From Clostridium sp. (GTDB lineage: Bacteria; Bacillota_A; Clostridia; Lachnospirales; Lachnospiraceae): a stretch of 6,189 bases of DNA. The translations under genes and the position numbers were made by a program. This document shows, in pieces, positions 1 through 5,731 of this stretch (position 1 is its first letter; every line of letters begins with the position of its first letter). Location of the stretch: contig JAMPAW010000188.1 of assembly GCA_023666975.1 (NCBI GenBank), positions 1-6,189 of the forward strand. The letters run 5' to 3'. The notes beneath the pieces were generated by a model. It ran no database searches. It saw only the letters and a list, made by a program, of their open reading frames with translations, and was not told the origin of the DNA.

Positions 1-25
1 TTAATAACATTCCATTAATTTACAT

Positions 26-30
26 AGGAG
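26..30 (+). promoter_or_regulatory. Ribosome binding site of the beta-helix gene
   Basis: AGGAG, 8 bases before the ATG at 39. It rules out the out-of-frame ATG at 31, which sits directly against it. The 25 bases before it are AT-rich and too short to show a promoter. Confidence 0.75.
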
Positions 31-38
31 ATGATTAC

Positions 39-1313
39 ATGTGTGCATTAAAAACCACACTGCACAGCCACAGATTCTTATCCGTTCTGATGTTCATATT
101 TTTTCTGTCCGGTACCACGATCCGGTGTGAAGCGATAACCCGTCGATATGACATCACCGACTTCGGAGCCGACGGTACAGACAAAGAAAGCGATTACGAT
201 GCCATTCAGGAAGCGTTAGATCAGGCTTCGGAAGATCAGATGACCGTTGTCATTGTCCCCAAAGGAACCTATTACATCGATGATACTCTCTATATACAAT
301 CAAATACAAAGCTGAAGTTAAGCTCCAAGGCCATTATCAAACGAAAAAAATCTGCCCTTAGTCAAAACATGCTCCGCACAACCAATGCCAATCATTTTTC
401 CGATTTCAATGGCGGCTACCGGCTTGCCCACAACATCACCGTGACCGGAGGTACATGGGACGGCGGAAACATTGCGAAAGCCAAAAAGACCAGTAACCTG
501 ATTTATATGGGGCACTCTAAGCATATCACCATCAAGAACACAACCATCAAACATTGTTACGGTGCACATGCCATAGAGTTTGCCGGCGTCAAAGACAGTA
601 CCATAAAAAATTGTAAAATAAGTGAATTCCGTTATGATTCTTCAAAATTTACCAACGAGGCCATCCAGCTCGACATCTGCTATAAGTCCAAAAAAGAAGG
701 GCGCTGGGCTCCCGGCTTCAAAGCGGACAAGACGCCATGCTCGAATATCCTCATCGAGAAAAATACGATAACCGATTATCCGCGGGGTATCGGCGTCCAC
801 CATTACCTGAAAAATCACCCGACCACGAATATCACGATACGAAACAACCGCTTTAAGCGCAGTTCTGCATCCACGCAGGGCAAAAGTGTCGTGGGTGTAT
901 TTCTGATGGGTGTGAAAAAGGCCACGGTTACCCAAAATACCTTTGACCACTATGCTTACGGCGCAATGGTTAAAATATGCAAAAAAGTGCGTATTACCAA
1001 AAATAATTTTAAATATAACCCGTCTGGTAATTTGATTATCGAGGGATGCGATAAGAACAACGGAAGACACACATTTCGTGTCACCTCCGATGATATTGAT
1101 ACGACAAAATTTGAATTTACTTGTGGAAACATCTCTTCCGGTACCGTAAAGACCGGCGGCCATACCTACTCTTTCCACAAAAAAGGCACAAACAGCATAA
1201 CGCTGTCCGAGAACATCTACCCGAACCAGAGAGTCGATTTCTATGGTAAAGATGATAATAACAACAAATATTACCGCACTTATTATGTGCCAAGGCAGAC
1301 AACCGGAAAATAA
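39..1313 (+). CDS. Secreted right-handed beta-helix protein (pectate-lyase-3-like fold)
   Basis: A 424-residue protein with an N-terminal signal peptide: a basic start, a hydrophobic core at about residues 13-24, and likely cleavage near residue 32. The mature N-terminus has the signature of the pectate lyase superfamily beta-helix entry: DFGADGTDKESDYDAIQEAL at 41-60, then VPKGTYYI at 73-80. Short beta-helix-like turns follow to about residue 335 (HNITVTGGTWDGGN, HITIKNTTI, NILIEKNTI, NITIRNN). The last 85 residues form a separate polar, tyrosine-rich, probably beta-sheet tail. The GH28 polygalacturonase motifs (paired Asp, GHG, RIK) are not evident, so an enzymatic role is unproven. It may bind or modify a polysaccharide outside the cell. 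AGGAG at 26-30 lies 8 bases before the ATG, which fixes the start. The neighbouring convergent glycosyltransferase suggests a cell-surface glycan context, but this is inference. Confidence 0.9.
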   Translation: MCALKTTLHSHRFLSVLMFIFFLSGTTIRCEAITRRYDITDFGADGTDKESDYDAIQEALDQASEDQMTVVIVPKGTYYIDDTLYIQSNTKLKLSSKAIIKRKKSALSQNMLRTTNANHFSDFNGGYRLAHNITVTGGTWDGGNIAKAKKTSNLIYMGHSKHITIKNTTIKHCYGAHAIEFAGVKDSTIKNCKISEFRYDSSKFTNEAIQLDICYKSKKEGRWAPGFKADKTPCSNILIEKNTITDYPRGIGVHHYLKNHPTTNITIRNNRFKRSSASTQGKSVVGVFLMGVKKATVTQNTFDHYAYGAMVKICKKVRITKNNFKYNPSGNLIIEGCDKNNGRHTFRVTSDDIDTTKFEFTCGNISSGTVKTGGHTYSFHKKGTNSITLSENIYPNQRVDFYGKDDNNNKYYRTYYVPRQTTGK

Positions 1314-1328
1314 TGTGCTTATTTTCCG
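1304..1328. terminator. Inverted repeat shared by two convergent gene ends
   Basis: A perfect 10-bp inverted repeat, CGGAAAATAA (1304-1313) and TTATTTTCCG (1319-1328), with a 5-base loop TGTGC. The left arm contains the last codons and stop of the beta-helix gene, and the right arm contains those of the glycosyltransferase gene on the other strand. The position suggests a bidirectional transcription end signal. The stem is AT-rich and is not followed by a clean U-run on either strand, so it is not a textbook intrinsic terminator. Confidence 0.5.
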
Positions 1329-2239
1329 ATTATCTTGGAAATAATGTACTTAGGACGTCTCTTTACCTCCTCATAAATCCGGGCAATATAGTATCCGATG
1401 ATACCCAGGCTTATCATGATCATGCTTCCAATCAGCAAAATCAACAAAATGACCGTGGTAAAGCCTTCTACTGCCGAGCCGTTAAAATATTTGACCAACG
1501 TCTGAATCCCTAACACAATGGCAAACAGCAACATTACCCCGCCTGCCGCAGTGACAAACTGCATCGGAACGGAAGAAAAAGCCACAATGTTGGTCATCGC
1601 ATAATGAACCAGTGAGCCCACAGACCATTTTGATACGCCTACTGTCCGCTCCTGCACATCAAATTCAATCTGAGTGCTTTTATAGCCAATCCATGAGGAC
1701 AGCGCACGGAAAAAGGAGTTTCTTTCCTGAAGCTCCAGCAGTGTGTCCACTGCCCTTCTATCCATAAGTTTAAAATCAGAAGCCCTCGTCATATCGATTT
1801 TCACTGCACGGGATATAATCTTATAAAACAGTCCGGCACTCATCCGATGCAGAACCGACTCTTTCCCTCTGCTTCGCTTGACCCCCTCCACGACCTCATA
1901 GCCCTGTTTCCATAAATGATACATATCTACCAGCAGCTCCGGCGGATGCTGCAGATCACAATCGATGACTACACAGCAGTCTCCACCTGCGGTTGCCAGT
2001 CCTGCGAAAATCGCCGCCTCCTTGCCAAAATTGCGGGAAAAATGCACACCTACAATATGCGGATTGTCTGCCGCCTCCTGCTCAATCAGCGTCCATGTCT
2101 GGTCTTTTGAACCGTCATCGACAAAAACCAACTCATACTCAATTGCCGCTTCCGTCAAAATATTCTGAATCACTGATGCAGTTTTCCCAATCATTTCCTC
2201 CTCGTTATAAGAGGGCACTACGACTGACATCATGCTCAT
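1319..2239 (-). CDS. Family 2 glycosyltransferase, polyprenyl-phosphate sugar transferase type (GtrB/DPM1-like)
   Basis: A 306-residue GT-A glycosyltransferase with two C-terminal membrane segments, the usual length and layout of the GtrB/DPM1-like group, which moves a sugar from a nucleotide donor to a polyprenyl phosphate at the inner membrane face. Visible motifs are VVVPSYNEEE at 6-15, the FVDDGSKDQT donor-binding segment at 39-48 (Asp41, Asp42), the metal-binding DCDLQHPPE at 93-101 (Asp93, Asp95), SDFKLMDRRA at 154-163 and GVSKWS at 201-206. Hydrophobic helices lie at about 226-250 and 261-288, followed by the RRPKYII tail common in this family. The start overlaps the stop of the upstream small gene as ATGA, and AGAGGA lies about 7 bases before it, so translation is probably coupled. 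The exact sugar and final acceptor cannot be read from sequence. Cell-wall polymer, teichoic acid or lipid decoration is likely. Confidence 0.93.
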   Translation of the reverse strand: MSMMSVVVPSYNEEEMIGKTASVIQNILTEAAIEYELVFVDDGSKDQTWTLIEQEAADNPHIVGVHFSRNFGKEAAIFAGLATAGGDCCVVIDCDLQHPPELLVDMYHLWKQGYEVVEGVKRSRGKESVLHRMSAGLFYKIISRAVKIDMTRASDFKLMDRRAVDTLLELQERNSFFRALSSWIGYKSTQIEFDVQERTVGVSKWSVGSLVHYAMTNIVAFSSVPMQFVTAAGGVMLLFAIVLGIQTLVKYFNGSAVEGFTTVILLILLIGSMIMISLGIIGYYIARIYEEVKRRPKYIISKIIGK

Positions 2240-2493
2240 TCCTGTTCCTCTCTTGCCGTTAACCGTCTGGCCTCTAACTCTGCCACCGCCTGGTCAATCT
2301 GCTCTCTCATTGACTCTGTTATATTCGTTGTTTCACCATAGTTTAAATAAGCAAGAATCGTAAGCATTTCCGATTCGCTTTCAACATAATATCCTGTCGA
2401 TTCCTGCTCCATATTTCCTACATTTTTAACTAACTCCAACATTTTATTCGGCATCATCCGATAATCCCACGGTCCCACCGTTCTTTCCAGCAT
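2236..2493 (-). CDS. Small hypothetical protein co-transcribed with the glycosyltransferase
   Basis: An 85-residue soluble protein that I do not recognise. It has no signal peptide or membrane segment. The N-terminal half is methionine-rich (MMPNKMLELVKNVGNM); the C-terminal third is a charged, probably helical stretch (MREQIDQAVAELEARRL) that could form a coiled coil. It is very likely real: a strong AAGGAGG (2502-2508) lies 8 bases before the ATG, a good promoter lies upstream, and its TGA overlaps the ATG of the glycosyltransferase gene. It could be a small partner or regulator of that enzyme, but only position supports this. Confidence 0.8.
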   Translation of the reverse strand: MLERTVGPWDYRMMPNKMLELVKNVGNMEQESTGYYVESESEMLTILAYLNYGETTNITESMREQIDQAVAELEARRLTAREEQE

Positions 2494-2501
2494 GGCTGTC
2501 C

Positions 2502-2508
2502 CCTCCTT
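2502..2508 (-). promoter_or_regulatory. Ribosome binding site of the 85-residue gene
   Basis: AAGGAGG on the minus strand, 8 bases before the ATG at 2493. It is near-perfect for Firmicutes and is the main reason to accept this short gene. Confidence 0.75.
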
Positions 2509-2526
2509 ATTCTCTTATCCGTACCT

Positions 2527-2556
2527 ATCATACCACACATGGATATAGAAATTCAA
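2527..2556 (-). promoter_or_regulatory. Sigma-A-type promoter for the small protein / glycosyltransferase unit
   Basis: On the minus strand, TTGAAT (2551-2556) and TATGAT (2527-2532) are 18 bases apart. TGG directly before the -10 makes it an extended -10. Transcription would begin near 2520, leaving a leader of roughly 25 bases before the ATG at 2493, with a strong ribosome binding site in it. Confidence 0.6.
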
Positions 2557-2595
2557 TCCACTTTATATTTCTGGTTTCTTCCGTATCCAGCATGC

Positions 2596-2633
2596 AAAAA
2601 GCATTCCGGTTGATATAGCCAAAATGCTTTTTT
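2596..2633 (-). terminator. Rho-independent terminator of the nitrilase cassette
   Basis: On the minus strand, 12 bases after the stop at 2646, a run of A leads into the stem GCATTTTGG / CCGGAATGC (two G-U pairs) with loop CTATATCAA, followed by TTTTT. The A and T runs extend the pairing. On the plus strand only the outer AAAAGCATT / AATGCTTTT part pairs, so it acts best for the minus-strand genes. It separates the cassette from the promoter of the next unit. Confidence 0.8.
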
Positions 2634-2645
2634 AATCCTGTTATG

Positions 2646-3272
2646 CTATTCTTTTGAATCCTGCTTTTTTAAAATTGAGAGAACAAAAGCCATTAAAACC
2701 GCTTTTTTCTTCTCATCCTGCACTTCACCAATTACATCCAATAGTAAAGAAGCCTGTTGCGTATACTGTTGATAATCAGAAACCATAATCAAACGGATTT
2801 TTTTCAATTCCGTTTTCACGGCATTCCGGTTTTCTATAAAACTTTCTTCCGTCATTTTCAGTCCTTCACTCAAGTTAAAATAAGGAAGTCTGACATCCCT
2901 GCATATACTGTTTAATGCAAATGCTTTTTCCCTCTGGGTTTCAAAAAGAAAATCCGAATTAAGGATATTCCACAATTCCTGATAAAATACCTGCTCATCC
3001 AGCTTTTTTCTCAGTAATTTATTTAAAATTCCTTCCGTCAATGTTTCATAACTCATCGCTAAATCAGCGATTTCCTCTTCCGAAAAAATAACAGCGATTT
3101 CCGTTTCTTCACTGGATTCTATATCTTCGCAATTTTCCAAAAAAAATTGTAACGCTTTTGGCGGACACTCACTATCCGCTATAATCGAATATACCGCAAA
3201 ACAGACATCTGCATAATTCCCTCTAAAGACTGACAACAGGTTCTCTATCTCCCGCAGGCTTTTTTCTATCAT
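2646..3272 (-). CDS. Hypothetical helical protein, last gene of the nitrilase cassette
   Basis: A 208-residue protein that I cannot assign to a family. It appears all-alpha and soluble, with no signal peptide or membrane segment. Residues 50-70 are strongly acidic (EDIESSEETEIAVIFSEEE), residues 145-165 are basic, and a hydrophobic helix near 177-202 (LLLDVIGEV, AVLMAFVLSI) could be a packing or dimer surface. The start ATG is preceded by AGGGG (3283-3287) at 10 bases. The first 50 bases overlap the end of the winged-helix gene in another frame, which implies co-translation and a functional link. A terminator follows directly, so this is the last gene of the unit. It could be an adaptor or regulatory partner for the two upstream products. 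That is inference. Confidence 0.8.
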   Translation of the reverse strand: MIEKSLREIENLLSVFRGNYADVCFAVYSIIADSECPPKALQFFLENCEDIESSEETEIAVIFSEEEIADLAMSYETLTEGILNKLLRKKLDEQVFYQELWNILNSDFLFETQREKAFALNSICRDVRLPYFNLSEGLKMTEESFIENRNAVKTELKKIRLIMVSDYQQYTQQASLLLDVIGEVQDEKKKAVLMAFVLSILKKQDSKE

Positions 3273-4035
3273 TTGTCATCATCCCCTTTTTCAATTTTAC
3301 ATACATATTTTTTTCTTTTTTATGACTCTTTTCCAAAGCAAGCGGTATGGGAAATTCTCCAGCCCTTATTATAGCACTCTCCGGCCTATGGCAATTAATA
3401 TATTCCCAATCCGTATTTTTCTTAATTCCATTCGTTAATGCCCCTATATGGATAAATTCACTTGCTGTTGACATTTCTCTTAACGCATTTTCCTTTTCCT
3501 CATATGCCGGTTTGATCCTCTGATAAACCCTGGTACCCAATGGAGTAAGATAATAATGTTTTTGTCTTCCGCTCCTTACTGGCCTTATCAGTCCATCTGC
3601 CTCCGGTTCCCTTACAAACTGGGAAAGCGCAGACTTACCGCCCTTCACCTGCCGGGTTAATTCATCATGGGTAATTCCGGGGGATTGATAGATATTTTTC
3701 AAAACACTGTACAGCCTGAAACCCTTTGCATCATATTTTATAAACAATTCTTCTTTTTCCAGTTCCTCATATTTTCGTTTTATCAAATCCAGCATGCCAT
3801 ACAATCTTCCCACAAAAAATGCATGTTCCGGCTGATCCTGATGATCCTGATTCCGCCAATAGGAATCTGTATAATCATACAAATCCAAAAATTCCCTTGA
3901 TGGCTTCCGGGAACAAATCCCCTCAAAATCATTGGTCAGTTCAGTGGATAAATCATATAACAATTCTTCGCTCCATTCATTCTGCTCCATTGTTATAAAT
4001 ATCATTTCGATCAGTTTATTGATTGTCTCCGTCAT
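3223..4035 (-). CDS. Winged-helix (MarR-like) DNA-binding protein
   Basis: A 270-residue protein with a central winged helix-turn-helix at about residues 105-175. It has a first helix LYSVLKNIYQ, a helix-turn-helix region at 120-150 (ITHDELTRQV, then GKSALSQFVREPEADGLI), and a wing with basic residues (RPVRSGRQKHYYLTPLG), the pattern of MarR-type regulators. It is about twice the usual MarR length: residues 1-100 form an added helical acidic region with two tryptophans, and 190-270 form an unrecognised tail that ends very basic (SHKKEKNMYVKLKK). The tail may contact nucleic acid or a partner. ATG at 4035 is chosen because GGAGG (4044-4048) lies 8 bases upstream. The in-frame GTG at 4042-4044 overlaps that site and is unlikely. 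It lies 50 bases after the nitrilase-like gene and overlaps the next gene, so it probably regulates or works with this operon. Confidence 0.82.
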   Translation of the reverse strand: MTETINKLIEMIFITMEQNEWSEELLYDLSTELTNDFEGICSRKPSREFLDLYDYTDSYWRNQDHQDQPEHAFFVGRLYGMLDLIKRKYEELEKEELFIKYDAKGFRLYSVLKNIYQSPGITHDELTRQVKGGKSALSQFVREPEADGLIRPVRSGRQKHYYLTPLGTRVYQRIKPAYEEKENALREMSTASEFIHIGALTNGIKKNTDWEYINCHRPESAIIRAGEFPIPLALEKSHKKEKNMYVKLKKGMMTNDRKKPAGDREPVVSL

Positions 4036-4043
4036 GCCGCCCA

Positions 4044-4048
4044 CCTCC
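4044..4048 (-). promoter_or_regulatory. Ribosome binding site that decides the start of the winged-helix gene
   Basis: GGAGG on the minus strand, 8 bases before ATG 4035. The alternative GTG start at 4044 would share a base with it, leaving no spacing, so the ATG is preferred. Confidence 0.7.
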
Positions 4049-4085
4049 CAAACAGTTTAGGAATAGTTTAACACAAGTTACGCCA

Positions 4086-5603
4086 TTATTCAACCAAATT
4101 CTGTTTTTCAATCTGAACATTTCTCTGCTCCCGCAATGCTTCTATCGAAAAATCATAGGATATAATAAAAGAACATCCCTGCTCACAGGTTTTTCTGCAA
4201 TTGTCCCTTCTACAGCAATATATTTTCCCCACCGCTGTCGTTCTCGGCTTTGCAATAGCAGAAATCAATCCAACCGGTGCATTTTGGCTTTGGTTTGATA
4301 CAGCATCACAGGCATTGCACAAAACTGCACTTGTATAATATTTTTCTGCAAATTCCCGAAAATGTTTCCTAAAGGATTGTACCGATGGGCTCCAGGCAGA
4401 TACCATTAAAAACAGGGGCATAAAAATCTCCACTAAAGCAGATGTATATTTGTCATCAATTACATCCCTGCAAATTGCCGGCAAAAAACTGCCTACCCCC
4501 TGGACAAACAAAATCGGACACTTTTTCCCACGGTTCTTTAAATATTCGCATTGTTCATAACCGGTACCATCCTTCCGCTTTTTTACATATGGCGAATATT
4601 TATAATACTGTCCGATAATTTTCCCCCATGAATCCAATACATTCATTACATTATCCCCACGCGGGTTATCTGTGGTGCTTCCTGCAAACACGGCAACTAA
4701 TTCTGATATATTCCCCATTCCTTGCTTTCTCCAAAGATATAGCTGTTTTCTGATTTGCGCAAGCGTATTGGCACTGACGATAAATTCCGGTAATATGATT
4801 ATATTCACTCCCACTTCCAACGCCCTTTTCATCTGTAAAATAATATTATCTGCAATTTCCTTTTGTCTCTCTTCCCTATAATCCACTTGAATCGTGGAGC
4901 CCTTTAACGGTACAAAACGAATCGTTGTTCGTTTGCCTGGCAAAATGGATGCAATCCTGATTTGCAGACTCTTTACGTTCGCTGGTTTTAACACAATCAC
5001 TTCCGGCATCTCCCCTTTTACCAGCCATCCTCTGCGTTTGATAAATCTGAAATTTTCAATAAAATCCAGAAAACCGCTTTCATGTGTTTGTTCCCGGTGA
5101 ATATATTCCTTAACCTGCTCCATATAGCTCTGCTTGCCCCAAAAATAGACGGCATAGCTTCCATCACCGCTATCCAATGGGCCCCATTTGCTTTTAATCC
5201 GATATTTATCCCACCCAAAAGCCGCACAGTCAATGGCAAACAAAAGTCCAAAAATAACGCTTAAATCTTTCTTCTTTGACCTGCCATTCATGCAGAATTG
5301 AATATCCCTCAGAACATTCTTCACCTGCTGCCTGTGTTCAGAATATTTTACAAAAGAATACTCCGCAAATAATTCAACTATGCTTTGATGTAATCTGTCT
5401 AAATAAACCATGTTGAAATTATCAGAAGACGGCATACTATAATACTCCGCTATAAAAACAGTCTGGTTCTCGACTTCCTTTGTTAAAACACGATAAGCTA
5501 ATTCAACCAAGTCAAAAACTGATTTTGTTGAATCTATTTTCTCAATAAATGTTTCCATCACTTTACTCATCTTTTGCACCAAACCTTCCGAAATACAGGT
5601 CAT
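4086..5603 (-). CDS. Nitrilase-superfamily (carbon-nitrogen hydrolase) domain protein with unknown N-terminal domain
   Basis: A 505-residue protein. Residues 1 to about 205 are a mostly helical domain I do not recognise. From about 213 to 487 it reads as a carbon-nitrogen hydrolase domain with all three catalytic positions in order: Glu273 (IIILPEF), Lys335 (GQYYKYSP) and the nucleophile Cys378 (LPAICRDVID). Known members hydrolyse nitriles or amides or transfer acyl groups; the substrate here cannot be read. Seven cysteines cluster late: CxxC at 429-432, and 463, 464, 469, 473 and 477, unusual for the family and possibly metal-binding. There is no signal peptide, so it is cytoplasmic. The start is uncertain: ATG 5603 has a poor ribosome binding site, and ATG 5570 (Met12) or 5558 (Met16) are alternatives, possibly coupled to the small ORF at 5563-5619. 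First main gene of a three-gene cassette. Nitrilase domains occur in some phage-defence proteins (for example fused to reverse transcriptase in DRT type 1), but no such role is shown here. Confidence 0.85.
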   Translation of the reverse strand: MTCISEGLVQKMSKVMETFIEKIDSTKSVFDLVELAYRVLTKEVENQTVFIAEYYSMPSSDNFNMVYLDRLHQSIVELFAEYSFVKYSEHRQQVKNVLRDIQFCMNGRSKKKDLSVIFGLLFAIDCAAFGWDKYRIKSKWGPLDSGDGSYAVYFWGKQSYMEQVKEYIHREQTHESGFLDFIENFRFIKRRGWLVKGEMPEVIVLKPANVKSLQIRIASILPGKRTTIRFVPLKGSTIQVDYREERQKEIADNIILQMKRALEVGVNIIILPEFIVSANTLAQIRKQLYLWRKQGMGNISELVAVFAGSTTDNPRGDNVMNVLDSWGKIIGQYYKYSPYVKKRKDGTGYEQCEYLKNRGKKCPILFVQGVGSFLPAICRDVIDDKYTSALVEIFMPLFLMVSAWSPSVQSFRKHFREFAEKYYTSAVLCNACDAVSNQSQNAPVGLISAIAKPRTTAVGKIYCCRRDNCRKTCEQGCSFIISYDFSIEALREQRNVQIEKQNLVE

Positions 5604-5619
5604 TCCGTTTCAATGGCAT
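5563..5619 (-). CDS. Possible 18-codon leader ORF, or displaced N-terminus of the nitrilase-like protein
   Basis: The best ribosome binding site in the leader, AAGAGG (5628-5633), sits 8 bases before an ATG at 5619 that opens MPLKRNDLYFGRFGAKDE and stops at TAA 5563-5565. This frame differs from the nitrilase-like gene, and the stop overlaps that gene's internal ATG 5570 (ATGAGTAA), an arrangement suited to translation restart. Alternatively, losing one A from the AAAA run at 5572-5575 would fuse this peptide to Met12 of the long protein. It is either a leader peptide, a frameshifted true N-terminus, or chance. Confidence 0.4.
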   Translation of the reverse strand: MPLKRNDLYFGRFGAKDE

Positions 5620-5627
5620 AAACACAG

Positions 5628-5633
5628 CCTCTT
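5628..5633 (-). promoter_or_regulatory. Ribosome binding site in the leader of the nitrilase cassette
   Basis: AAGAGG on the minus strand, 8 bases before ATG 5619 but 24 bases before ATG 5603. It therefore serves the short ORF better than the annotated start of the nitrilase-like gene. Confidence 0.55.
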
Positions 5634-5669
5634 TGCAACTACACTCAATTTATTACATTCATAAATTAT

Positions 5670-5698
5670 ATTATATCAGCTAATATTAAATATTTCAA
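5670..5698 (-). promoter_or_regulatory. Strong sigma-A promoter of the nitrilase cassette
   Basis: On the minus strand, TTGAAA (5693-5698) and TATAAT (5670-5675) are separated by exactly 17 bases, and TGA directly before the -10 gives a TGnTATAAT extended element. This is nearly consensus. Transcription would start near 5663, leaving about 44 bases before the leader ORF and 60 before ATG 5603. Within the spacer lies an AATATT-A-AATATT palindrome that could be an operator. The promoter starts only 33 bases after the stop of the upstream gene. Confidence 0.75.
5682..5694. promoter_or_regulatory. Possible operator palindrome between -35 and -10
   Basis: AATATT, one base (A), AATATT: a 13-bp dyad placed inside the promoter spacer and touching the -35, where a bound repressor would block polymerase. 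The cassette's own winged-helix protein is the obvious candidate. The region is very AT-rich, so a chance dyad is quite possible. Confidence 0.25.
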
Positions 5699-5731
5699 CA
5701 TATTATACTTATTTGTTTTTTGACACTCTTC

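Noticed and set aside
642..1178. A 178-codon minus-strand reading frame opposite the beta-helix gene.
   Set aside because: It lies fully antisense to a well-supported gene with a signal peptide and clear fold motifs. The product has no recognisable features.
3259..3265. A AAA AAG slippery heptamer, in the frame used for -1 frameshifting, in the winged-helix gene.
   Set aside because: A -1 shift would read only four more codons to TAG at 3245-3247 and does not enter the next gene, which is in the +1 frame. It would merely trim the tail by a few residues, so I see no functional case.
4042..4044. GTG as start of the winged-helix gene, adding three residues.
   Set aside because: It touches the GGAGG ribosome binding site, leaving no spacing, while ATG 4035 is at the ideal distance.
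4054..4070. Direct repeat AGTTTA at 4054-4059 and 4065-4070 with 11-base spacing, before the winged-helix gene.
   Set aside because: Two six-base AT-rich copies near helical spacing could be a binding site, but no promoter is visible there and the chance of such repeats in this composition is high.
5702..5707. A second TATAAT on the minus strand upstream of the main cassette promoter.
   Set aside because: No acceptable -35 is found 16-18 bases before it, whereas the element at 5670-5698 has both boxes with ideal spacing.
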